From NCBI RefSeq assembly GCF_010728155.1, contig NZ_AP022605.1, forward strand, positions 2,046,001 to 2,110,000: 64,000 nucleotides of DNA, given 5' to 3'. The stretch is from Mycolicibacterium doricum. GTDB lineage: Bacteria > Actinomycetota > Actinomycetes > Mycobacteriales > Mycobacteriaceae. The notes beneath the pieces were generated by a model. It saw only the letters and a program-made list of their open reading frames with translations. It was not told the origin of the DNA and made no database searches. A program made the position numbers and the translations under genes. Of the stretch, positions 17,811 to 29,865 are shown in pieces (position 1 is the stretch's first letter; every line of letters starts with the position of its first letter).

Positions 17811-18761
17811 GTGTCCGCGCTGGCCTTCACCCTTGTCGCGCTGCTCCTCGTGGGGCCGGTGCCGGCCTTGTTGGCTCGCGCGAGCTGGCCGATGCGCGCT
17901 CCGCGCGCCGCCGTGGTGCTGTGGCAGTCCGTCGCACTGGCCGGCGTCCTCTCGGCGTTCTCCGCCGGGATCGCGATCGCCAGCCGGCTGTTCGTTCCCG
18001 GCGCCGACGGCAAACCGACCGCCACCGCCACCAGTGAGATCCAGGCGCTGGGCTGGCCGTTGTGGCTGCTTCACGTGGTGGCTTTGGCCCTCACCCTGGT
18101 CATCGGAGCCCGCCTGATCGTCTCGGTGCTGCAGGTCGCCGTCGCCACCCGGCGCCGGCGTGCCCACCACCGAACGATGGTTGACCTACTCGGGATCTCC
18201 CGCGATGCGTTGCCCACCGAGGTGCGCAGACAGGCAACCGGCTTGCGTGTGCTCGAGGTGAAGCAACCGCTGGCCTACTGCCTGCCGGGGGTGCGCAGTC
18301 GCGTGGTGCTCAGCGACGGGGCGCTCAAGACGATGCACCGCGACGAGCTAGCCGCGATACTGACCCACGAACGCGCGCACCTGCGGGCCCGGCACGACCT
18401 TGTGTTGGAGATGTTCACCGCGGTGCACGCCGCCTTCCCACGATTCGTCCGCAGCGCCAGCGCCCTGGACGCGGTACGCCTGCTGGTCGAGCTGCTCGCC
18501 GACGACGCGGCCGCGCGCACCGCCGGGCCGACCCCGCTCGCGCGTGCCCTCGTCGCCTGCGCTGCGGGCCGCGCCCCGTCCGGTGCGCTCGCCGCGGGCG
18601 GTCCGACCACCGTAATCCGGGTACGTCGTCTCGGGGGCCGACCGAACAGCCCCGTCCTGGCCGCCTCCGCGTACCTGGCTGCCGCGCTGGTGCTGGTCGT
18701 TCCCACGGTGGCTGTCGCCGTGCCCTGGCTGACCGAGCTGCACCGCCTCTTTATCCGCTGA
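17811..18761 (+). CDS. M56-family membrane metalloprotease (BlaR-like sensor)
   Basis: The 316-residue membrane protein has N-terminal membrane segments, then a cytoplasmic M56 protease domain with the zinc motif HERAH (186-190) inside AAILTHERAH, and a last hydrophobic segment near the C-terminus. Unlike staphylococcal BlaR1 it has no extracellular penicillin-binding domain, so what it senses is unknown. It probably cleaves or otherwise inactivates BlaI, with which it forms an operon. GTG start. Confidence 0.88.
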   Translation: MSALAFTLVALLLVGPVPALLARASWPMRAPRAAVVLWQSVALAGVLSAFSAGIAIASRLFVPGADGKPTATATSEIQALGWPLWLLHVVALALTLVIGARLIVSVLQVAVATRRRRAHHRTMVDLLGISRDALPTEVRRQATGLRVLEVKQPLAYCLPGVRSRVVLSDGALKTMHRDELAAILTHERAHLRARHDLVLEMFTAVHAAFPRFVRSASALDAVRLLVELLADDAAARTAGPTPLARALVACAAGRAPSGALAAGGPTTVIRVRRLGGRPNSPVLAASAYLAAALVLVVPTVAVAVPWLTELHRLFIR

Positions 18762-18808
18762 ACCCACCGGCTCCACCGCGCGACAACAGAAAACGAAAGG
18801 CTGTGCCT

Positions 18809-20269
18809 ATGAGCTCGTCCGAGAAGTCCGCCGCCGGCACCGCGCAAATCGGAGTCACCGGCCTGGCCGTGATGGGCTCGAACATCGCGCGCAACTTCGC
18901 CAGGCACGGCTACACCGTCGCCCTGCACAACCGCTCTGTGGCCAAGACCGACGCACTGCTGGCCGAACACGGTTCGGAGGGGTCGTTCGTACGCACCGAG
19001 ACCATCCCCGAGTTCCTCGCCGCGCTGGAGAAACCGCGCCGGGTGCTGATCATGGTCAAGGCCGGGGACGCCACCGACGCCGTGATCGAGCAGCTCGCCG
19101 ACGCGATGGAACCCGGCGATATCATCATCGACGGCGGCAACGCCCTCTACACCGACACGATCCGGCGCGAGAAGGCGATCCGCGAACGAGGTCTGCATTT
19201 CGTCGGCGCCGGCATCTCCGGTGGTGAAGAGGGTGCGCTGAACGGGCCGTCGATCATGCCCGGCGGACCGGAAGAGTCCTACGCGAGCCTCGGCCCGCTG
19301 CTGGAGGAGATCTCCGCGCACGTCGACGGCGTCGCCTGCTGCACACACGTCGGCCCCGACGGCGCCGGGCACTTCGTGAAGATGGTGCACAACGGCATCG
19401 AGTACTCCGACATGCAGCTCATCGGCGAGGCGTACCAGCTGCTGCGCGACGGGCTGGCCAAGTCCGCACCCGAGATCGCCGACGTCTTCGACGAGTGGAA
19501 CCGGGGCGACCTCGACAGCTTCCTGGTGGAGATCACCGCGCAGGTGCTGCGCCAGACCGACGCGAAGACCGGCAAACCGCTCGTCGACCTCATCCTCGAC
19601 GAGGCCGAGCAGAAGGGCACCGGCCGGTGGACGGTGAAGTCCGCACTCGACCTTGGTGTGCCCGTCACCGGTATCGCCGAGGCGGTGTTCGCCCGCGCGC
19701 TGTCCGGATCGGTCACCCAACGCCAGGCCACCACCGGGTTGGCCACCGGCGACCTGGGCGAAGCACCGAGTGACGCAGCACAATTCACCGAGGACGTCCG
19801 GCAGGCCCTCTACGCGTCGAAAATCATCGCCTACGCGCAGGGCTTCAACCAGATCCAGGCCGGCAGTGCCGAGTACGACTGGGACATCACCCCCGGCGAC
19901 ATGGCCACCATCTGGCGCGGCGGCTGCATCATCAGAGCGAAGTTCCTCAACCGGATCAAGGACGCGTTCGACAACGATCCCGATCTGCCCACGCTGATCG
20001 TCGATCCCTACTTCCGCGATGCGATCGAGAGCGCCATCGACGGCTGGCGTCGCGTGGCGGTCAAGGCCACCGAACTGGGCATCCCAATCCCGGGCTTCTC
20101 GTCGGCGCTGTCCTACTACGACGGGTTGCGCACCGAACGCCTGCCCGCCGCGTTGACGCAGGGATTGCGCGACTTCTTCGGCGCCCACACCTACGGCCGC
20201 ATCGACAGCGATCGGGATAAGCGCTTTCACACGCTGTGGAGCGGTGACCGCAGCGAGGTCGAGGCTTGA
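18809..20269 (+). CDS. gnd: 6-phosphogluconate dehydrogenase, decarboxylating
   Basis: This enzyme of the oxidative pentose-phosphate pathway converts 6-phosphogluconate plus NADP to ribulose 5-phosphate, CO2 and NADPH. The 486-residue protein has the dinucleotide fold GVTGLAVMGSNIARN, the substrate-binding GISGGEEGA, and the catalytic-lysine segment HFVKMVHNGIEY. The length fits the long bacterial/eukaryotic type. The ATG at 18809 has GAAAGG nine bases upstream; a GTG two codons earlier is a weaker option. guaB1 follows after 32 bp. Confidence 0.96.
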   Translation: MSSSEKSAAGTAQIGVTGLAVMGSNIARNFARHGYTVALHNRSVAKTDALLAEHGSEGSFVRTETIPEFLAALEKPRRVLIMVKAGDATDAVIEQLADAMEPGDIIIDGGNALYTDTIRREKAIRERGLHFVGAGISGGEEGALNGPSIMPGGPEESYASLGPLLEEISAHVDGVACCTHVGPDGAGHFVKMVHNGIEYSDMQLIGEAYQLLRDGLAKSAPEIADVFDEWNRGDLDSFLVEITAQVLRQTDAKTGKPLVDLILDEAEQKGTGRWTVKSALDLGVPVTGIAEAVFARALSGSVTQRQATTGLATGDLGEAPSDAAQFTEDVRQALYASKIIAYAQGFNQIQAGSAEYDWDITPGDMATIWRGGCIIRAKFLNRIKDAFDNDPDLPTLIVDPYFRDAIESAIDGWRRVAVKATELGIPIPGFSSALSYYDGLRTERLPAALTQGLRDFFGAHTYGRIDSDRDKRFHTLWSGDRSEVEA

Positions 20270-20289
20270 CCGTTCGCCGGCGACCCTAG

Positions 20290-21738
<1,449 letters not shown>

Positions 21739-21809
21739 GGGTCCAGTTACGATTGGGCATTCGCGCCGTCATTCGTTGACCTCCGATGTCCGACCGAGGA
21801 AGGGATCAC

Positions 21810-21935
21810 GTGCCGCAGGCACCCGCCGAGGCCCGGCGTGCACCGGAGGCCTGCCGGGCCGAGCACCCGTCCACCGAGCCACCCGACGCCGAGCCGTCTT
21901 CTCGTCGGCCGGGGCACGGCGGGGCGCGCCGGTGA
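21810..21935 (+). CDS. Possible 41-codon leader ORF before the CNNM operon
   Basis: A GTG preceded by GAGGAAGGG opens 41 codons, rich in Pro, Ala, Glu and Arg. It ends with TGA seven bases before the ATG of the first CNNM gene. The CNNM gene itself has only a weak ribosome site, so translation of this leader could hand ribosomes on to it. No homology is recognised, and the ORF could also be chance in GC-rich DNA. Confidence 0.3.
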   Translation: MPQAPAEARRAPEACRAEHPSTEPPDAEPSSRRPGHGGARR

Positions 21936-21942
21936 TGCTGCG

Positions 21943-23327
<1,385 letters not shown>

Positions 23328-23328
<1 letters not shown>

Positions 23329-24380
23329 TGGGTGGCGATCTGTTCGGCGTCCTGCTGACCGTGCTGCTGCTGGCGGCGAATGCGTTCTTCGTGTCCTCCG
23401 AGTTCGCGCTCATCTCGGCGCGCCGCGACCGGCTCGAGGCCCTGGCCGAACAGGGAAAGAACAGCGCGGTGACGGTCATCCGGGCCGGTGAGAACCTTTC
23501 GTTGATGCTGGCCGGTTCGCAGCTGGGCATCACGATCTGCTCGATCCTGCTGGGCCGCGTCGGCGAACCCGCTGTGGCGCATCTGCTGGAGCAACCGTTC
23601 GGGCTGCTGGGCATTCCGGACGCGGTGCTGCACAGCGTCTCGTTCGTGGTGGCGTTGAGCGTGGTGGTCACGTTGCACGTGCTGCTCGGCGAGATGGTCC
23701 CGAAGAACATCGCGATCGCCGGACCGGAGTCGGCGGCGATGCTGCTGGTCCCCGTCTACCTCGTCTACATCCGGGCAGCGAGACCACTCATCGCGTTTTA
23801 CAACTGGTGCGCCAACGCCACCCTGCGCGCCGTCGGGGTGGAGCCCAAGGACGAACTCGACGTCAACGTGTCGACGGTCGAACTGTCGGAGATGATCGCC
23901 GAGTCGGTGTCCGAGGGTCTGCTCGACCCGGAGGAACACACCCGGCTGACCCGCGCCCTGCAGATCCGCAACCGCGCCGTAAGGGACGTGGCGATGCCGC
24001 TGGACACGATCCACGCCATACCGGCGTCGGACCCCAGTCAAGGCCCGACTGTCGCTGCGGTCGAGCGGGCGCTGGCCGAGACGGGTTACTCCCGCTTCCC
24101 GGTGACCGCACCGTCCGGGCAATACCTTGGCTACCTGCACATCAAGGATGTGCTCCCGCTGGTGCACGACCCAGACGCGGTGCTGGACCGGTCGATGGTG
24201 CGCCCGCTGCCCCAGCTTCCCGAGTCACTGCCGCTGCCCGACGCGCTGTCGCGGCTGCGCCGCTCTAACAGCCACCTCGCGCTGGTCACTTCCGACGGGA
24301 CGATCACGGCAATGGTGGCGTTGGAGGACCTCGTCGAGGATCTCGTCGGCACTGTGCGCGACGGAACGCACCGGCGGTGA
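23328..24380 (+). CDS. CNNM/HlyC-CorC-type transporter protein 2 (Rv1841c-type)
   Basis: The 350-residue partner has the same DUF21 membrane domain (LGEMVPKNIA near 125) and CBS pair (GYSRFPV, LEDLVEDLVG) but lacks the C-terminal CorC domain of its neighbour. The pair could form a heteromeric ion transporter. Its ATG shares one base with the stop of the first gene, and its stop shares one base with the ATG of the pseudogene that follows. Confidence 0.9.
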
Positions 24381-25172
24381 TGGCCGACGCCGTCGAGGAG
24401 TCGGTCTGGGGGCAGCGGGTACGCATCCACGGTGATCGGCTGGACGCGTTCTGCGCGCCCGTCGCAGAGCGGCGCCGTACCGGCCGGAGGCACCCGGTGT
24501 GGGACTTCCCCTTCACTTACTACAGGCTGTTCTCTTACTACAGGCTGTTCACTTACTACAGGCAGTTCACTTACTACAGCCTGTTCACTTACTACAGCCT
24601 TCGGCCGAGCCAGCTGCGGTGCTGGCACCCCCGGCTTCGGGGTGGCGCTGTGCGGGCCACCGCCGCCCGACCGGCTCCGCTGAACTGCTTCGGATTACAC
24701 GAGTGGGCCATGGGTGTACCGCCCCCCGAGACCCGCCACGACGCCGTGTCGTTACGCCTCGGGCGGGGCTGGAACAGACGCGGTGGTGGTGTCGGTGTCG
24801 TTGCCTTGCAGCCATTTCGACGCCTATCGGTTCTTCACCCTGGAGGCGGCCGGTCGCAATCTCGAACCGTTGGGCCGTGAGCGTCAGGTCGACACCGGAC
24901 AGCCGGGCTGTCTGCATGCCGCGATGGACCTCTACAAGTGGGCGCACAAGCGCGCACCGCTGGTGGCATCGGATCTGGTCATGGACTGTCTGGAGTTGGC
25001 GGTCGACGCCCGGTGCTCGACATGCGCGCGAGCCCATATGACCTACGCGGCTACCGGTTCGACGCCATTGCGATCGAAACCCCGGCCGGCCGCGCGGAAT
25101 ACGTCCGGGCGCAACAGGACATCGCCGAGCGGGCAGCGCCGCTACACGCCCCACACTCACGGCGCGGTGTGA
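24380..25172 (+). pseudogene. Decayed 3-methyladenine DNA glycosylase-like gene
   Basis: Pieces of one protein appear in alternating frames: RRHPVWDFPFTYY, then GLHEWAM, then GTDAVV, CSHFDAYRFF and GCLHAAMDLYKWAHKRAPLV, then DMRASPYDLRGY and TPAGRAEYVRAQQDIAERAA. They follow the order of an actinobacterial family often annotated as 3-methyladenine DNA glycosylase. At least three frameshifts and an internal loss (after WHP, before the GLHEW segment) break it. The conserved FTYYSL segment is expanded to five tandem 18-bp copies at 24512-24601. It starts in TGATG overlap with the CNNM gene, so it was once the third gene of that operon. Confidence 0.75.
24512..24601. repeat. 18-bp tandem repeat, five copies (FTYYRL-coding)
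   Basis: The unit TTCACTTACTACAGGCTG runs five times head to tail with one to three changes per copy. Each copy encodes the hexapeptide FTYYRL/S. The family normally has a single F-TYYSL here. The unit is multiple-of-three, so this expansion alone would not shift the frame; other lesions do. Confidence 0.92.
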
Positions 25173-25319
25173 CGAGCTGCGCACCGCACTGGCTGAGGAC
25201 GGCAGCTGAGGACGGTGCGGCGTCGGTGCGGGCTGGATTCGCCGGCGTTAGCCATGGGTAAGCTGGATCGACGGCGGCGTGCCGGGTGGCGCGCGTCAGT
25301 ACGGCCGAGGAGGAAGACG

Positions 25320-27560
25320 ATGACAGATCGCGTGACGGTGGGAAACCTGCGCGTGGCCCGCACGCTGTACGACTTCATCACCGATGAGGCGCTGGCCGGT
25401 ACCAACCTCGACCCGGACAGTTTCTGGTCGGGCGTCGACAAGGTCGTCGCCGACCTGACCCCGCGCAACCAGGAACTGCTCGCGCGCCGCGACGAACTGC
25501 AAGCCCAGATCGACAAGTGGCACCGCCAGCGGGCCATCGGTCCACACGATGCCGACGAGTACAAGCAGTTCCTCATCGAGATCGGCTACCTGGAACCCGA
25601 TCCGGGCGACTTCACGATCACGACGGCCGACGTCGACGACGAGATCACCAAGACCGCCGGCCCCCAACTGGTGGTGCCGGTGCTCAATGCCCGCTTCGCG
25701 CTCAACGCCGCGAACGCGCGGTGGGGTTCGCTCTACGACGCGCTCTACGGTACCGACGTCATCAGCGAGGCCGACGGTGCGGAGAAGGGCACCCGCTACA
25801 ACCGCGTCCGTGGCGACAAGGTGATCGCCTATGCTCGTGAATTTCTCGACGGCGCAGCACCGCTGGCGTCGGGTGGGTGGAGCGACGCGGTCGAGTTCAA
25901 GATCGAGGCCGGGCAGGTGCTCGTCGAGCTCGCTGGCGGGTTGTCGGATGACGACCACTCCCCGGGCGAGCGCTCGTGGGTCGGCCTGGCCGACCCGGAA
26001 CAGTTCGTGGGATACACCGGCGAACTCGGTTCGCCGCAGTGGTCGATCCTGCTGCGCAACAACGGGCTGCACATCGAGATCCTCATCGATCCCGAGTCGC
26101 CGGTGGGCTCGACCGACAAGGCCGGCGTCAAAGACGTCGTGCTGGAATCCGCCGTCACCACGATCATGGACTTCGAGGATTCTGTGGCCGCCGTCGACGC
26201 CGAGGACAAGGTGTTGGGCTACCGCAACTGGTTGGGACTCAACCGCGGGGACCTGAGCGAAGAGGTCGCCAAGGGCGGCAAGACCTTCACCCGCGTGCTC
26301 AACCCGGACCGCGCGTACACCACCCCGGACGGTTCCGGTGAGCTCACCCTGCCCGGGCGCAGCCTGCTGTTCGTGCGCAACGTCGGTCACCTCATGACGA
26401 ACGACGCGATCGTGGACGCGGAGGGCAACGAGGTGTTCGAGGGCATCCAGGATGCCCTGTTCACCGGCCTGATCGCGATGCACGGATTGCAGGACGGAAC
26501 GCAGAACGACGGAGCCAACGGCCCGCTGCGCAACAGCCGCACCGGTTCGGTCTACATCGTCAAACCGAAGATGCACGGTCCCGCCGAGGTGGCCTACACG
26601 GTCGACCTGTTCAGCCGCGTCGAGGACGTGCTGGGGTTGCCGCAGAAGACCCTCAAGGTCGGCATCATGGACGAGGAGCGGCGCACCACCGTCAACCTGA
26701 AGGCGTGCATCAAGGCCGCCGCCGACCGCGTCGTGTTCATCAACACCGGGTTTCTCGACCGCACTGGCGACGAGATCCACACGTCGATGGAGGCGGGTCC
26801 GATGGTCCGCAAGGGCGCGATGAAGAGCCAACCGTGGATCAAGGCCTACGAGGACCAGAACGTCGACGTGGGCCTGGCCACGGGCTTCTCGGGCCGCGCC
26901 CAGATCGGCAAGGGTATGTGGGCGATGACGGACCTGATGGCCGACATGGTCGAGCAGAAGATCGAACAGCCCAAGGCCGGTGCCACCACCGCGTGGGTGC
27001 CCTCCCCGACAGCCGCCACACTGCATGCCATGCACTACCACCAGGTCGACGTGTACGCGGTTCACCAGGAACTGGAGGGCAGGCACCGCGCGACGATCGA
27101 CGACCTGCTCACCATCCCGCTGGCCAAGGAACTCGCCTGGGCGCCGGGGGAGGTCCGCGAGGAGGTCGACAACAATTGCCAGTCGATCCTGGGCTACGTG
27201 GTGCGCTGGATCGACGCCGGCGTCGGCTGCTCCAAGGTTCCCGACATCCACGACACCGCGCTGATGGAGGACCGCGCCACCCTGCGGATCTCCAGCCAGC
27301 TGCTGGCCAATTGGCTGCGCCACGGCGTGATCACCGAAGACGACGTCAAGACCAGCCTGCGCCGGATGGCGGCCGTGGTCGACGAACAAAACGCCAAGGA
27401 TCCCGATTTCAAGCCGATGGCCACGGATCCGGATTCGAGCATCGCCTTCCAGGCCGCGCAGGAGCTGATCCTCGCGGGCGGGTCACAGCCGAACGGTTAC
27501 ACCGAGCCGATCCTGCACCGGCGCCGACGCGAGTACAAAGCCAGCGTTGCCGACGCCTGA
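25320..27560 (+). CDS. glcB: Malate synthase G
   Basis: This glyoxylate-shunt enzyme condenses acetyl-CoA with glyoxylate to malate, needed for growth on fatty acids. The 746-residue length and the segments [27 protein letters not shown] and [13 protein letters not shown] identify the G isoform. The ATG at 25320 has GAGGAGGAA five to six bases upstream. The open frame back to 25215 has no homology. The 150 bp before it show no gene. Confidence 0.97.
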   Translation: MTDRVTVGNLRVARTLYDFITDEALAGTNLDPDSFWSGVDKVVADLTPRNQELLARRDELQAQIDKWHRQRAIGPHDADEYKQFLIEIGYLEPDPGDFTITTADVDDEITKTAGPQLVVPVLNARFALNAANARWGSLYDALYGTDVISEADGAEKGTRYNRVRGDKVIAYAREFLDGAAPLASGGWSDAVEFKIEAGQVLVELAGGLSDDDHSPGERSWVGLADPEQFVGYTGELGSPQWSILLRNNGLHIEILIDPESPVGSTDKAGVKDVVLESAVTTIMDFEDSVAAVDAEDKVLGYRNWLGLNRGDLSEEVAKGGKTFTRVLNPDRAYTTPDGSGELTLPGRSLLFVRNVGHLMTNDAIVDAEGNEVFEGIQDALFTGLIAMHGLQDGTQNDGANGPLRNSRTGSVYIVKPKMHGPAEVAYTVDLFSRVEDVLGLPQKTLKVGIMDEERRTTVNLKACIKAAADRVVFINTGFLDRTGDEIHTSMEAGPMVRKGAMKSQPWIKAYEDQNVDVGLATGFSGRAQIGKGMWAMTDLMADMVEQKIEQPKAGATTAWVPSPTAATLHAMHYHQVDVYAVHQELEGRHRATIDDLLTIPLAKELAWAPGEVREEVDNNCQSILGYVVRWIDAGVGCSKVPDIHDTALMEDRATLRISSQLLANWLRHGVITEDDVKTSLRRMAAVVDEQNAKDPDFKPMATDPDSSIAFQAAQELILAGGSQPNGYTEPILHRRRREYKASVADA

Positions 27561-27645
27561 GACGGCTGGGGCAGGCTGACTAGACTGCCCGAAGCGCTGA
27601 CGGAAGCCGCGATGATCAAGCGACGAGGCAAATACGGGGACCGGA

Positions 27646-27665
27646 ATGGGTAGGCATGGGTAGGC
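27646..27665. repeat. 10-bp duplication of a start-codon region
   Basis: ATGGGTAGGC is present twice in succession, so two ATGs lie ten bases apart in different frames. The first has the GGGGA ribosome site at proper spacing but reads only five codons before TAG; the second opens the real gene. Confidence 0.85.
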
Positions 27666-29740
27666 ACAGCATTCCCGATCCCGAGGACTCCGACGACGAA
27701 GCCGGTGTCCCCGACGACGGGATCGACGACGGGGGAAACGGCCCCGATCCCGGACCGTCGGGCCGGCACAGTGGTGAGTTCCCGGCACAGCCCTGGGCTG
27801 CGGGCGAGCCCCACGAGGGCACCCACGGCACTGCCGACGGGGACTACGACGGGGGTCACTACGACGGGGACTACGGCGACGGGGACTACGACGACGGGGA
27901 CTACGACGCCGACGCGTACGGTGGCGACCGTCCGGTGGCCGCCGATCCCCCGCCCTCCACAGGTCCGACCGGGGCCGCGCACAGCGGCGACTGGGACGGC
28001 GGCGAGTGGACCGGCAGTCACCGCGCGGTGACGCCGGGCCGGCGTGGCATCAGTCTCGGGGTCATCGCCGCGCTCGTCACGGTGGTCGTCGTGGTCGGCG
28101 CGGTGATCGTGTGGCGTTTCTTCGGCGACGCCCTCTCCGAGCGCAGCGATGCCGCGTCGGCCCGGTGTGTCGACGGCAACCTCGACGTCGCCGTGCTGGC
28201 CGACCCGTCGATCGCCGACACCATCCGCGGACTGGCCGACCAGTACAACGAAAACGCCGCGCCGGTCGGCGACCGCTGCGTGGAGGTCGGCGTCAGACCG
28301 GCAGGTTCGGAGCAGGTGATCGCGGGCTTCGGCGATACCTGGCCCGCCGACCTCGGGGAGCGTCCGGCGCTGTGGATCCCGGCGAGCGGCGTCTCGGCGG
28401 CCCGGCTCGAAGCGGCGACCGGTCAGAAGACCGTCAGCGATTCCCGCACACTCGTCAGCACACCGGTCGTCCTCGCGGTACGGCCCGAACTCGAGGCGGC
28501 ACTGGGGCAACAGAACTGGGGCACCTTGCCTGCTCTGCAGACCAACCCGACAGCGCTCGACGGGCTCGGTCTGCCCGGGTGGGGTTCACTGAAGCTCGCA
28601 CTGCCGCGCAGCGGGAACGCCGATGCATCGTATCTGGCGGCCGAGGCCGTCGCCGCGGCCGCGACTCCCGACGGCGCACCCGTGACCGAGGGGATCAGCG
28701 CGGTCACTACGCTGGCCGCCGCAGCGCCGGAACTTCCCGACGACACCGCGGACACCGCCATGGCGGCGCTGCTGGGCTCCGATGACCCGGCGGAGGCGCC
28801 GGTGCACGCCGTGGCGATGACCGAACAGCAAGTGGTGGCGCGTGCGGCGTCGGTCCCCGACGCGAAGTCCACCCTCGCCTCGTGGCTACCGCCGGGTCCG
28901 GTGGCGACCGCCGACTACCCGACGGTGCTGCTGGCCGGTGACTGGCTGGAACGTGAACAGGTCAGCGCCGCCAGCCAGTTCGCCCGGTTCATGCGAGAGC
29001 CCGATCAGATGAGCCAGCTCACCAAGGCCGGCTTCCGCACCCAGGGCGGCACCCCGCCACCCAGCGAGGTCACCGATTTCCCGAACCTGGCCGCCCCGTT
29101 GTCCGTCGGTGACGGTGCGGCCCGGGCGAAGCTGGCCGAGGCCCTGCCCTCACCGGCGCAGGCCGCGACCACCACGATCATGCTCGACCTGTCCATGCCG
29201 GCCCAGGAGGGCGGTAACACGAGGCTGGGCAACGTCGTCAACGCGCTGATCCCGCGGGTGGAGGCGCTGCCGCCGACCACCGCGCTGGGCCTGTGGACGT
29301 TCGATGCCACCGCCGGCAACTCGCAGGTCAACACCGGACCGTTGTCCGAACCGGTCGGTGGTCAGCCGCGGTCGGCTGCCTTGACCGCGACGCTCGACAC
29401 GCTGTCGTCCACCTCCGGTGGCGCGGTCTCGTTCACCACGCTGCGGCTTGTCTACAACGACGCACTGGCCAACTTCCGCACCGGCCAACCCAATTCGGTG
29501 CTGGTAATCACTCAGGGACCGCACACCGACCAGACCCTCGGCAGTGCGGGGCTCGAGGCGTTCATCCGGGGCGCGTTCGATCCCGCCCGGCCGGTGGCGG
29601 TCAACGTCATCGACTTCGGCGACGACTCCGACCGGGCGACCTGGGAGAACGTCGCGCGGACCACCGGGGGTCAGTACCAGAACCTCGCGACGTCCGACAC
29701 ACCCGAGTTGGCTGCGGCGATCACGACTTTGCTCAGATGA
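27656..29740 (+). CDS. Membrane-anchored solute-binding/vWA-like protein (Rv1836c-type)
   Basis: The 694-residue protein begins MGRHS. It has an acidic, Tyr/Asp/Gly-rich cytoplasmic region with DYDDGDYD-type repeats (about 62-90), then one membrane helix (about 132-153) and a large extracytoplasmic part. That part looks like a bacterial extracellular solute-binding fold (about 165-450) followed by a von Willebrand factor A-like domain (from TTIMLDLSMPAQE, about residue 503). The vWA MIDAS is imperfect. A structural or adhesive envelope role is likely; the ligand is unknown. The start lies in a 10-bp duplication (27646-27665). Confidence 0.8.
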   Translation: MGRHSIPDPEDSDDEAGVPDDGIDDGGNGPDPGPSGRHSGEFPAQPWAAGEPHEGTHGTADGDYDGGHYDGDYGDGDYDDGDYDADAYGGDRPVAADPPPSTGPTGAAHSGDWDGGEWTGSHRAVTPGRRGISLGVIAALVTVVVVVGAVIVWRFFGDALSERSDAASARCVDGNLDVAVLADPSIADTIRGLADQYNENAAPVGDRCVEVGVRPAGSEQVIAGFGDTWPADLGERPALWIPASGVSAARLEAATGQKTVSDSRTLVSTPVVLAVRPELEAALGQQNWGTLPALQTNPTALDGLGLPGWGSLKLALPRSGNADASYLAAEAVAAAATPDGAPVTEGISAVTTLAAAAPELPDDTADTAMAALLGSDDPAEAPVHAVAMTEQQVVARAASVPDAKSTLASWLPPGPVATADYPTVLLAGDWLEREQVSAASQFARFMREPDQMSQLTKAGFRTQGGTPPPSEVTDFPNLAAPLSVGDGAARAKLAEALPSPAQAATTTIMLDLSMPAQEGGNTRLGNVVNALIPRVEALPPTTALGLWTFDATAGNSQVNTGPLSEPVGGQPRSAALTATLDTLSSTSGGAVSFTTLRLVYNDALANFRTGQPNSVLVITQGPHTDQTLGSAGLEAFIRGAFDPARPVAVNVIDFGDDSDRATWENVARTTGGQYQNLATSDTPELAAAITTLLR

Positions 29741-29865
29741 TCAGCCGCGCCATCCGGGGCGCTTGACGTCGTTCCCGGTCGAGGTCGAGGTCAAGGTCGA
29801 CGAGGCCCTCGCCGCGGTCGGCATGTCCCTGACACCGTGCTCCGACGCGCCTGCGCGGTGACGGC

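Noticed and set aside
24512..24601. CRISPR-like array
   Set aside because: The units are contiguous 18-mers with no spacers and encode a peptide repeat; no cas genes are present.
25296..27389. A 697-codon minus-strand frame opposite glcB
   Set aside because: It mirrors glcB codon structure, with no domain or ribosome site; a shadow.
29741..29865. A short frame rich in VEVEVKVDE after the vWA-like gene
   Set aside because: It is a low-complexity repeat (GTCGAG units) of under 30 codons with no support as a gene.
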